Part shown: positions 25,656 through 32,336 of the stretch, one piece after another
Layout: each line of letters starts with the position of its first letter
Numbering within the stretch: the first letter of the stretch is position 1
Assembly: GCA_947442255.1 (NCBI GenBank)
Contig: CANEVO010000030.1
Span: 1 to 38,093, forward strand
DNA from: Opitutia bacterium
GTDB taxonomy: Bacteria > Verrucomicrobiota > Verrucomicrobiae > Opitutales > Opitutaceae
Length of the DNA stretch: 38,093 bases
Reading direction: 5' to 3'
Notes under the pieces: model-generated
What the model saw: the letters and a program-made list of their open reading frames with translations, nothing else
Database searches by the model: none
What the model was told of the DNA's origin: nothing
Position numbers and translations under genes: made by a program

Positions 25656-26338
25656 AAAACGGACCGCTTTTTCTGATCGGCCTCTTTATCGCGCTCGTGC
25701 TTTCATGGGCGGGCTTGGTGCTGGGCTCCCATGTCCAGTTCGGCGCCTTGACGCCTTATTATGATGACACCGAGGGCGCGTCGTTTCCCTCGCGTTCGTC
25801 CGGCATCGCCGCCCGCGGCCAGTTTGTTTACGCTGATCTGGGGTGCGCCGCCTGCCATACCCAGCAGGTGCGCCGGCCCGATTTTGGCAGCGATCAGGCC
25901 CGGGGTTGGGGCGAACGCCAAAGTGTCGCCCGTGACTACATCTTCCAATCCCGGCCGCAACTGGGGGCATCGCGCCTCGGGCCGGATCTGACCAATCTCG
26001 CCGGTCGCAAGCCCTCCGCGCCCGATGCCGAGGATCTGATGAAGCTGCTTTACGCCGGTTCCGGACTCCACCCGGCCTACAAATTCCTGTTCGATGAACG
26101 TGAAATCGTCGGGCAGCGGTCCGACAAAGCACTGACTCTTTCCGGTAAACTTGCCCCGCCGGCCGGCCGGGAAATTGTCGCCACGGAGCGCGCCCAGAGT
26201 CTCGTCGCCTATTTGCTGAGTTTGAACAACGGCTACGACTATCCAGAATCCCGTCCGCTGCCGAAACCCGCCGCTGGCGGCCATGGTGGTACGACGGCAA
26301 AGCATGGTGAAACGAAGATGCCGGAGGGAAAGAAATGA
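25652..26338 (+). CDS. CcoO-like membrane-anchored monohaem cytochrome c
   Basis: A 228-residue homologue of CcoO (FixO), the monohaem subunit of cbb3 oxidase. It has an N-terminal membrane anchor (about 5-25, PLFLIGLFIALVLSWAGLVL). The haem motif is CAACH (Cys65, Cys68, His69) in GCAACHTQQVRRPDFGSDQ, and SVARDYIFQSRPQLGASRLG with PDLTNLAGR matches the CcoO core. In CcoO the sixth ligand is the Met of a ..SxMPxYxWL segment. Here that segment reads GSGLHPAYKFLF, with His140 in the Met position, so the haem may be bis-His and of lower potential. The tail is Gly/His/Lys-rich. ATG 25652 is chosen for its ATGA overlap with the CcoN-like stop. It also overlaps the next gene by four bases. Confidence 0.88.
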   Translation: MKNGPLFLIGLFIALVLSWAGLVLGSHVQFGALTPYYDDTEGASFPSRSSGIAARGQFVYADLGCAACHTQQVRRPDFGSDQARGWGERQSVARDYIFQSRPQLGASRLGPDLTNLAGRKPSAPDAEDLMKLLYAGSGLHPAYKFLFDEREIVGQRSDKALTLSGKLAPPAGREIVATERAQSLVAYLLSLNNGYDYPESRPLPKPAAGGHGGTTAKHGETKMPEGKK

Positions 26339-27003
26339 GCACGCCCCCGAATTCCGATCCTCGGCTCGATCAAGCGGCTGTCACCGACGACAGTCTGCTT
26401 GCGGCGCACGAAAAACTCGCTGGCAAGCAGCCCGATGAGCAGGGGCGCTACCGTTTGATGCCGCTGAGCCTGCTGTTCATTTTTAGCGGGCTCATTTTTT
26501 TCGCCGGCACGTACCTCGGGCATTACTCGGGCGATTTTGATGCGCATGTCTTCGATGAGCATGGCCACGCCAGCAAGGGCGGCGCGGCCGCCGCTCCCGC
26601 CGCCAATCCGATCGAGGTTGGGAAAAAGGCGTTCAACAACGCTTCCTGTAACACCTGTCACCAATCGACCGGATTGGGCGCACCGGGAGCGATTCCTCCC
26701 CTTGTGGCCTCGGAATGGGTCACGGGTTCGGAAGAACGCCTGATTCGCATCGTGCTTTATGGGTTGCAGGGCCCCATCAAGGTCAACGGAACCGATTATA
26801 ACTCGGCCATGCCGGCCTTCGGCAAGGTGGCCGGTTCAGGCTTTAATTGGACGGACGATCGGATCGCCGCGACCCTGACCTATATTCGGCAGGAATGGGG
26901 CAACCAGGCTGGACCGGTCACCCCACAAAAAGTCACCGAGATCCGCACCAAGGAAGGCGACCGCAAGGCCTTCACCGCCGAAGAACTCCTCAAGCTTCCC
27001 TGA
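26335..27003 (+). CDS. Membrane-anchored monohaem cytochrome c (CcoP-like position)
   Basis: A 222-residue c-type cytochrome, third gene of the CcoNO-like group and last gene of the operon. A cytoplasmic N-terminus with GKQPDEQGRYRLMPLSLLFI leads into one membrane helix (about 43-61). A Gly/Ala-rich linker follows, then a single cytochrome domain with CNTCH (Cys105, Cys108, His109) and axial Met159 in NSAMPAFG. WTDDRIAATLTYIRQEWGN is the typical C-terminal helix. True CcoP has two haems, so this is half of one in cofactor content. It could receive electrons from ActE or the CcoO-like protein and hand them to a terminal oxidase. It starts with an ATGA overlap and is followed by a strong terminator. 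Confidence 0.9.
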   Translation: MSTPPNSDPRLDQAAVTDDSLLAAHEKLAGKQPDEQGRYRLMPLSLLFIFSGLIFFAGTYLGHYSGDFDAHVFDEHGHASKGGAAAAPAANPIEVGKKAFNNASCNTCHQSTGLGAPGAIPPLVASEWVTGSEERLIRIVLYGLQGPIKVNGTDYNSAMPAFGKVAGSGFNWTDDRIAATLTYIRQEWGNQAGPVTPQKVTEIRTKEGDRKAFTAEELLKLP

Positions 27004-27030
27004 TCGCCCGCCCTCCGGGGTTCATTTCCA

Positions 27031-27058
27031 GCCGCGATCTACGGATCGCGGCTTTTTT
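27031..27058 (+). terminator. Rho-independent terminator of the respiratory operon
   Basis: GCCGCGATC (27031-27039) pairs perfectly with GATCGCGGC (27044-27052) around the loop TACG, followed by six T residues (27053-27058). In RNA the loop is C(UACG)G, the extra-stable UNCG tetraloop. It lies 28 bases after the stop of the last cytochrome gene and ends transcription before the convergent hldD gene. Confidence 0.93.
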
Positions 27059-27093
27059 GTTCCGCCTCGGTCTGCCGGCCGGCGCCGCGGGCT

Positions 27094-28140
27094 TCATTCG
27101 CCAAGTTTTTTTCCAGGCACCATGTAATTTTGCACGTAGTCACGCACGGCGTCGGCCAGTGGGGTCATCGGGCGTCGGTAGCCGGTGCTCCGGAGCTTTG
27201 CGATATCGGCGCGGGTGAAATACTGGTATTTGCCGCGCAGCACCTCGGGCATGTCGATGAAATCGACGAGGGGATCGCGGCCAAGCGCGGCGAAGATCGC
27301 GCGAGTGAGAGTCAGCCACGTGTTGGCTTCGCCACTGCCGAGGTTGAAGAGGCCACCGGCCTCCACGCCCTGCGGATGCTCGGCGAAATGCAGGGTCATT
27401 TCGATCGCGTCCTTCACGTAGAGAAAGTCGCGCATCTGTTCGCCGTCCTTGAACTCGGGCTTGTGGCTCTTAAACAGCTGCACGCGGCCGGCCGTGAGGA
27501 TTTGCTGGTAGGCCTTGTTCACGAGCGAGCGCATGTCGCCCTTGTGATCCTCGTTCGGGCCAAAGACGTTGAAGTATTTCACGCCAACGATCCGCGACAG
27601 CCAGCCCTCGCGCTGGGCGAGGACATCGAAGTCCTGTTTTGACTGGCCGTAGAGATTGAGCGGATGCAGGCGGGCGAGGTTGTCGTCGCGGTCGTCCATG
27701 CCGGCCGTGCCGTCGCCGTAGGTCGCGGCCGAGGAGGCGTAGATGTAGCGGGCGCCCTGTGCGAGCGACCACGCCGCAAGCTGGCGGGTATACTCGACGT
27801 TGATGTCCTCAAGAAATTGCCGATTCGACTCGGTGGTCGACGAACAGGCGCCCAGATGGAAGACCGCGGAAAATTTCCCGAAGGCCGCCGGACTCGCTTG
27901 GATCTTCGCGCGAAAAATATCCGCTTCGACAAACTCGCCGAATTTCAGTGGCTGCAGGTTCTTCCTTTTCTGTTCGGCACTCGAGCCCAGCGGGACGGTG
28001 CCACGCCAGCGTTTCGTGGGCTCCAGAAAATCGGTGACCGCGATATCGCTAAAGCCGCGCCGGTTGAGCGCCCAGATCAGCGCGCTACCGATGAAACCGG
28101 CGCCGCCCGTGACGAGGATGCGTCCGTTGAGGAAACTCAT
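27094..28140 (-). CDS. hldD: ADP-L-glycero-D-manno-heptose 6-epimerase
   Basis: A 348-residue extended short-chain dehydrogenase that inverts C6 of ADP-D-glycero-D-manno-heptose to give the L,D-heptose donor for LPS core. The NAD-binding loop is LVTGGAGFIGSALI (9-22). The HldD-typical FHLGACSSTTESN (about 94-106) and SSAATYGDG precede the catalytic YxxxK as Y164-GQS-K168. NVFGPNEDHKGDMRSLV and FKDGEQMRDFLYVKDA are also highly diagnostic, as is GLFNLGSGEANTWLTL. Length is somewhat over the about 310 residues of the enterobacterial enzyme. It shows that this cell makes heptose, which fits the GT9 heptosyltransferase domain at 1772-4099. It converges with the respiratory operon. Confidence 0.95.
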   Translation of the reverse strand: MSFLNGRILVTGGAGFIGSALIWALNRRGFSDIAVTDFLEPTKRWRGTVPLGSSAEQKRKNLQPLKFGEFVEADIFRAKIQASPAAFGKFSAVFHLGACSSTTESNRQFLEDINVEYTRQLAAWSLAQGARYIYASSAATYGDGTAGMDDRDDNLARLHPLNLYGQSKQDFDVLAQREGWLSRIVGVKYFNVFGPNEDHKGDMRSLVNKAYQQILTAGRVQLFKSHKPEFKDGEQMRDFLYVKDAIEMTLHFAEHPQGVEAGGLFNLGSGEANTWLTLTRAIFAALGRDPLVDFIDMPEVLRGKYQYFTRADIAKLRSTGYRRPMTPLADAVRDYVQNYMVPGKKLGE

Positions 28141-28154
28141 ATCGGAATTTAATC

Positions 28155-28214
28155 GCGGAAGCGCGGAAGGGCGGAAGCACGAAATCAGATTTTCAGCGGT
28201 TCCGCCCTTCCGCG
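28155..28214. repeat. Intergenic inverted repeat with iterated GCGGAA units
   Basis: CGCGGAAGGGCGGAA (28162-28176) is perfectly complementary to TTCCGCCCTTCCGCG (28200-28214), with a 23-base loop. Just before it, another CGCGGAA at 28154-28160 can pair with the same right arm, and the left side contains three GCGGAA units in a row. It lies between proC and hldD on the minus strand, one base beyond the proC stop. There is no T-tract, so it looks more like a REP-like or mRNA-stabilising element than an intrinsic terminator. Confidence 0.6.
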
Positions 28215-28215
28215 A

Positions 28216-29022
28216 TCAACCGTCTTTTGAGAGCTCCTGCGAGCGCGCGGTCGCGGCCAGGACCGACTCCTTGATGAGGCCGCGGAAATCGCGCGCCTGC
28301 ATCCGCTGCAGCCCGGCGAACGTGGTGCCGTTGGGCGAGGTGACCTGATCGCGCAGGAATTCGGGTTCGGTGCCGGTGCGAGCCATGAGGCGCGCGGAGC
28401 CGAGCACGGTTTCCATCGCGAGCTTCCAGGCGATGTCGCGGGGCAGTCCGGCGGCAACACCGGCGTCGCGCAGCGCTGCGGTGAATTCGAACACGTAGGC
28501 CGGGCCGCTGCCGCTCAGGCCCGTGACGGCGTCGAGCTGCGGCTCGGCGATTTCGACCACTTGGCCGAGCGCACCGAGAATGGCGTCGACGATCGTGCGA
28601 TCGGCGGGCGTCAGCAGGCGGGAAGCGGACCAGGCGGTGATGCCGGCGCCAATCTGCCCGGGAGTGTTCGGCATCGCCCGGACAATCGCGCGCGCGTTGG
28701 GAAAGGCCTCCGTGAGGCGGGCGAGGCGTTTGCCGGCGAGGATGGAAAGCACCAGTTTCCCATCAGTAAGGGCGGCAACACTTGGGTCGAGGGTCGCGAG
28801 TTGCTGGGGTTTGCAGGCCAGCACGATGGTATCGGCAGGACTTAACAGGGAGGCGAGGTCGGCCGCCACGCTGATGCCGGTGCGCGCGGCGAGAATGCGG
28901 GCCGTGTCGTCGCCGCCGTCGGTGCAGGCGAGATCGAGGGGGGCGCGGACGTTTTGGGCGAGAAGGCCGTCGACAATGGCCGAGGCCATGCGGCCGGCGC
29001 CGAGGAATGCAATCTTGGACAT
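28216..29022 (-). CDS. proC: Pyrroline-5-carboxylate reductase
   Basis: A 268-residue NAD(P)H-dependent enzyme for the last step of proline synthesis, reducing 1-pyrroline-5-carboxylate to L-proline in the cytoplasm. The dinucleotide fold opens with KIAFLGAGRMASAIVDGLL, and VLACKPQQLATL and VRAMPNTPGQIGAGITAW (about 113-130) are family hallmarks. The C-terminal dimerisation domain carries LDAVTGLSGSGPAYVFEF and DQVTSPNGTTFAGL, the conserved ProC signature. Full length and apparently intact. The truncated receiver/kinase gene ends 46 bases upstream; there is no overlap, so co-transcription is possible but not shown. Confidence 0.96.
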   Translation of the reverse strand: MSKIAFLGAGRMASAIVDGLLAQNVRAPLDLACTDGGDDTARILAARTGISVAADLASLLSPADTIVLACKPQQLATLDPSVAALTDGKLVLSILAGKRLARLTEAFPNARAIVRAMPNTPGQIGAGITAWSASRLLTPADRTIVDAILGALGQVVEIAEPQLDAVTGLSGSGPAYVFEFTAALRDAGVAAGLPRDIAWKLAMETVLGSARLMARTGTEPEFLRDQVTSPNGTTFAGLQRMQARDFRGLIKESVLAATARSQELSKDG

Positions 29023-29067
29023 GGAAGGTCGTAAGGGCGGACCGGGGGAAGGTGGATCGACGGCAGG

Positions 29068-29451
29068 TTACTCCTCGATGTGCCGCTTTTTCTTTTCCAC
29101 CGGATGCATCAACAGCGCCGTGGCCCCTCCGCCCGGTGTATCCGTCATCGTGACCTCGCCCCCGAGGTTGCGCAAAGCATGGCGGGCGACGGTGAGCCCC
29201 ATTCCCACTCCCACGGTGTTCTTCGTGCTGTCCTCGTTGGCCTGGAGTCGCTGACAGACTTCAATGCCGTCCATATCAGGCATCATCACGTCGAGGAGGA
29301 TCAGGTCGGGCTGGCTCTTTTTGACCGCGTCCAATGCCTCCAGGCCATTGTAGGCGGCGGTGGCCCGGATGCCCTCGCGCTCCAATTTACGCTTCAAGAG
29401 CTGGACGTTGATGGGTTGGTCATCGACGACCAGAATGGAGGGAGCGGCCAT
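29068..29451 (-). CDS. Receiver domain fused to a kinase C-terminus (internally deleted hybrid)
   Basis: A 127-residue protein built of two incomplete pieces. Residues 1-75 are the first half of a CheY-like receiver: SILVVDDQPINVQLLKRKLE with acidic Asp10/Asp11, and the phospho-acceptor Asp54 in ILLDVMMPDMDGIEVCQRLQ. The receiver then stops before beta-4, so the conserved Thr/Ser and Lys are missing. From about residue 76 the sequence TKNTVGVGMGLTVARHALRN followed by LGGEVTMTDTPGGGATALL is the G2 box and last strands of a histidine-kinase ATPase. The middle of a receiver-HisKA-HATPase protein seems to have been lost in frame. It is unlikely to phosphorylate or to bind ATP; whether it is a functional remnant is unclear. 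No terminator is evident. Confidence 0.8.
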   Translation of the reverse strand: MAAPSILVVDDQPINVQLLKRKLEREGIRATAAYNGLEALDAVKKSQPDLILLDVMMPDMDGIEVCQRLQANEDSTKNTVGVGMGLTVARHALRNLGGEVTMTDTPGGGATALLMHPVEKKKRHIEE

Positions 29452-29547
29452 TGCCTTGCGAAGAAAGCGGCTGGTGGTGGCGGGCGCAAGTATTGGTGGT
29501 GCGGACCGCGCTTGGGGCCGGAATCCGATACCCGCCGGGCAGCCGCT

Positions 29548-30423
29548 CTACAAGCCCGGGTTCAACCGGTACGCCTTGACGGTGTTCTTCATCAACATGG
29601 CGACCGTCATGGGGCCAACGCCGCCGGGCACGGGCGTGATCAGGGAGCAGTGCGGGGCCACCTCGGAAAACTTCACGTCGCCGGTCAGGCGATAGCCGGA
29701 TTTTTTGGTAGCATCGGGCACGCGATTGATACCCACGTCGATCACGACGGCTCCCGGCTTCACCATCGCCCCCGTGACGAATTCGGGCCGGCCGATGGCG
29801 GCGACGAGCACATCGGCTTGCCGGGTCAGGCTGGGAAGGTCGGCGGTGCCGGAGTGGCAGATGGTCACAGTGCCGTTGGCGCCAGCTTTTTTCTGGAGAG
29901 CAAGCAGAGCCAGGGGTTTGCCGACGATGAGCGAACGCCCCACCACGACCACGTGCTTGCCTTTCAGATCCACGTTGGATCGGGCGAGCAATTCCATGAT
30001 GCCGGCGGGAGTGCAGGCCACGAATCCGGTTTCGTCCTCCTGGGCCACCTTGCCGAGGTTGATCGTGTTGAAGCCGTCCACGTCCTTGTGGGGTGCGACC
30101 CGGCGAAACACCGCCACTTCGTCGATGTGCCTTGGCAGCGGCGATTGCACGAGAATGCCGTCCACTCCGGGATCAGCGTTCAGTTCGTCGATCAACTGGA
30201 AAAGCTCGGTTTGAGAAATCGAAATGGGCGGAAGAATTACGCGGCTGGTCACCCCGATCGTGGCGGCGGTCTTCTCCTTTTTGGTCACGTAGGAAACGGA
30301 GGCGGGGTCCTCGCCGACGCGCACCAGCGCAAGACAGGGCTTCCGGCCGGCGATGCCCGCGACTTCGGCCTGCAATTCGGCAATGATACTGGCGGCGATT
30401 TTGTTTCCGTCGATGAGGTCCAT
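29548..30423 (-). CDS. folD: Bifunctional methylenetetrahydrofolate dehydrogenase/cyclohydrolase
   Basis: A 291-residue cytoplasmic enzyme interconverting 5,10-methylene-, methenyl- and 10-formyl-tetrahydrofolate with NADP. The folate-site segment [20 protein letters not shown] contains the catalytic Lys of the Y-x-x-x-K pattern. [15 protein letters not shown] and [13 protein letters not shown] are FolD signatures. The NADP-binding motif is [19 protein letters not shown] (about 159-177) and the C-terminus has [19 protein letters not shown]. The length is standard. A terminator separates it from the SH3-like gene upstream, so it should have its own promoter in the short gap. It feeds one-carbon units to purine and formyl-Met synthesis. 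Confidence 0.97.
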   Translation of the reverse strand: MDLIDGNKIAASIIAELQAEVAGIAGRKPCLALVRVGEDPASVSYVTKKEKTAATIGVTSRVILPPISISQTELFQLIDELNADPGVDGILVQSPLPRHIDEVAVFRRVAPHKDVDGFNTINLGKVAQEDETGFVACTPAGIMELLARSNVDLKGKHVVVVGRSLIVGKPLALLALQKKAGANGTVTICHSGTADLPSLTRQADVLVAAIGRPEFVTGAMVKPGAVVIDVGINRVPDATKKSGYRLTGDVKFSEVAPHCSLITPVPGGVGPMTVAMLMKNTVKAYRLNPGL

Positions 30424-30444
30424 GAAAACGTGCGAGGAGGAGGA

Positions 30445-30495
30445 AAAGAAAAACGGCGCGACGTGCGCGATGCGGCCGTCCTGAGGAGTCGCGCC
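30445..30495 (-). terminator. Terminator after the SH3-like protein gene
   Basis: On the minus strand GGCGCGAC (plus-strand complement at 30488-30495) pairs with GTCGCGCC (plus-strand complement at 30455-30462), followed by GTTTTTCTTTT (30444-30454 read backwards). The arms are perfect over eight bases; the loop of 25 bases is long, which lowers certainty. It lies 10 bases beyond the stop of the upstream gene. Confidence 0.65.
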
Positions 30496-30504
30496 CGTTA
30501 CCGG

Positions 30505-31362
30505 CTATTTCAGCTGCAGCGTCTCAACCTCGATCACGATATCCCGGCCGTCCGGGGCGCTTTTCGCGGCGCCAAAGACCACGACCTGACGGCCGGCGTA
30601 CTTTTCGATCTGATCGGTCAGCAGAAGTTTCGAGACATCCAGGTAGGCGTAACGTTTGCCGGCGTCGTCGTTGAGCGCCCAATCGAACGGACGCCGCGGC
30701 GAAAAAAGCCGGCGAGTCGTGGCGAATTTTCCCGCAAACTGGCGCGGCAACGAGCTGCCCCCGCCGTCACCGAGGTTGACCATCGGCGCGGGCTGCCCGG
30801 CGCTCGCGACGCCATAGGCAGCGGGCGCCACGGGTGCCGGAGCCATCGCCCCGCCGCCGCCGCTTCCCGCGGCGGGAGTGCGAGCGGCGGGTGCGTTCGC
30901 GATCGGCGGAACGTAACCCGGGGCGCCACCGACCTGGATAAACCCGGTGAGCTTCTTATCGAGGCTGATTTGAGTCCACTTGCCCCGCAGACCGGTGATG
31001 GTGCTTTTGTCGTTCGGTTCAGCGGCGGCGAGAATTCCGGCATCGGCCTTGGGTGCGAGGCGGAGCGCGGCGCCCGGCTTTACGTCGAGGCCCTTCGTGA
31101 GGTCCTTGTTTTCGACGTAGGCTTCGAACGGTCCGGCCACTTCCACGGCCATCCAGCCGGCCGGAGTTCCGGCCATCGCGCCCGGAACGGCGACGGGTTC
31201 CGCGCCCGCTTTCAAATAGGTGATGGTGGGGGCCGTGCGGTCCGGCTTGGTGTGCACCGCCGTGGTCTCGGACAATGGCGCCGCGGTCAGGCTGGACGTC
31301 AAGCCAAGGGCCGTGAGGAGGATTCCGGCAAACGAAACGGAACGGGAGGGATTAAGTTTCAT
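30505..31362 (-). CDS. Exported SH3-like protein of unknown function
   Basis: A 285-residue exported protein that I cannot assign to a named function. It begins MKLNPSRSVSFAGILLTALG with a clear signal peptide ending near SLTAAPLSE. Two bacterial SH3-like segments follow: TAVHTKPDRTAPTITYLKAG with WMAVEVAGPFEAYVENKDL, and GAALRLAPKADAGILAAAEP with GKWTQISLDKKLTGFIQVGG. A Pro/Ala/Gly-rich linker (about 150-205) leads to a C-terminal domain with RYAYLDVSKLLLTDQIEKYA and GRDIVIEVETLQL, which resembles an OB-like beta domain. ATG 31362 is used because it starts the signal peptide; it overlaps the end of the pseudouridine synthase gene by 11 bases. SH3-like domains of this kind often bind cell-wall peptides. 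It is followed by a terminator. Confidence 0.8.
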   Translation of the reverse strand: MKLNPSRSVSFAGILLTALGLTSSLTAAPLSETTAVHTKPDRTAPTITYLKAGAEPVAVPGAMAGTPAGWMAVEVAGPFEAYVENKDLTKGLDVKPGAALRLAPKADAGILAAAEPNDKSTITGLRGKWTQISLDKKLTGFIQVGGAPGYVPPIANAPAARTPAAGSGGGGAMAPAPVAPAAYGVASAGQPAPMVNLGDGGGSSLPRQFAGKFATTRRLFSPRRPFDWALNDDAGKRYAYLDVSKLLLTDQIEKYAGRQVVVFGAAKSAPDGRDIVIEVETLQLK

Positions 31363-32155
31363 CGGAAAAATGGGCGGGCTTCTTGGTGGATGCTTCAAAC
31401 GCGGCACGCGGCGTGCGCGGGTTGCGAAACAGGAGTTCGACTTCCTTCGCAGAAAGGACTTTCCCGGCCCGCAACGGGATTCCCTTCAACTGCAATGCGC
31501 CGATTTGGTAGCGGCGGAGGCGTTTTACGTCGAAACCAAGGCCGGTGAAAAGTTGCCGGATCTCGCGCTTCTTGCCGTGATGCATATGGACGTCCAAGTC
31601 GGTCGAACCTTCATCCGCCTTCGCGTTGATGAGGGCGGCGCGCTCCACCTTCATCCGCTCGCCCTCCAAGGTGATGCCCCGCACCAGCTGCACCAAACGC
31701 GAGGCGGGAAACGGCCGTTTCAGCGTCACGTGGTAGCGTTTCACCACCACATTGGACGGATGCATCAACCGGTGGGCGAGGTCGCCGTCGGTGGTGAGGA
31801 TGACGAGGCCTTCGCTGTCGAGATCGAGCCGGCCGGCGCAGAAAAAGCGGAGCTTGGAAAACTCCCGTGGCAGTAGCTCGAAAACAGTAGCGGCGTGATG
31901 GGGATCGTCGTTCGAACAAACGAGCCCGCGGGGTTTGTGCACGACGACGGTGATCCTTGGCTGGGCGGTCGTTCGTACCGACTTGCCGCTGACGGTGACC
32001 CGGTCGACGCCCGGGGTGATTTTCTGACCGAGGGTGGCCGCGGCACCGTTGACCCATACCTCACCCTGTGCGATCAGCGCTTCCGCCGACCGGCGCGAGC
32101 AAACTCCCGCATCGGCGATGAATTTTTGCAGACGAATCGATTCGGGACTGGCCAT
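31352..32155 (-). CDS. RsuA/RluB-family 16S/23S rRNA pseudouridine synthase
   Basis: A 267-residue RNA-modifying enzyme. The N-terminal S4 RNA-binding domain is MASPESIRLQKFIADAGVCS then RRSAEALIAQGEVWVNG. The catalytic domain has VVHKPRGLVCSNDDPHH (about 71-87) and the catalytic aspartate 111 in AGRLDLDSEGLVILTTDGD. Family-specific KRYHVTLKRPF and HHGKKREIRQLFTGLGFDV come later. ATG 32155 is chosen since the S4 domain starts there; a longer frame upstream to 32338 is Pro-rich and not conserved-looking. It is more like RluB/RluE (23S) or RsuA (16S) than RluA types; the exact site cannot be told. It overlaps the SH3-like gene by 11 bases and diverges from the flavoprotein gene across 181 bases. 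Confidence 0.93.
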   Translation of the reverse strand: MASPESIRLQKFIADAGVCSRRSAEALIAQGEVWVNGAAATLGQKITPGVDRVTVSGKSVRTTAQPRITVVVHKPRGLVCSNDDPHHAATVFELLPREFSKLRFFCAGRLDLDSEGLVILTTDGDLAHRLMHPSNVVVKRYHVTLKRPFPASRLVQLVRGITLEGERMKVERAALINAKADEGSTDLDVHMHHGKKREIRQLFTGLGFDVKRLRRYQIGALQLKGIPLRAGKVLSAKEVELLFRNPRTPRAAFEASTKKPAHFSDET

Positions 32156-32336
32156 GGTTGGGGTGAGGGTGTCTGCGAAGGCCAGGGTGGCGCAAGCTTC
32201 CGCATGTGGCGCGCGGATCCACGGCAAACTTCCCTCCGGTTCTGGCGAAGGAGGCCGGCCGACCGCGACCAGATCGCACGGCACCCGTAAACCGACTTGC
32301 CTGCGGTCGTAAGGCGGGGCTTGATCGGGATAGTTC

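Noticed and set aside
28155..28214. Intrinsic terminator for proC
   Set aside because: The arms are perfect but no T-tract follows on either strand and the loop is 23 bases; listed as a repeat instead.
29080..31548. An 822-codon plus-strand open frame across the receiver remnant, folD and the SH3-like gene
   Set aside because: It runs antisense to three recognisable genes and matches no family; a GC-driven shadow.
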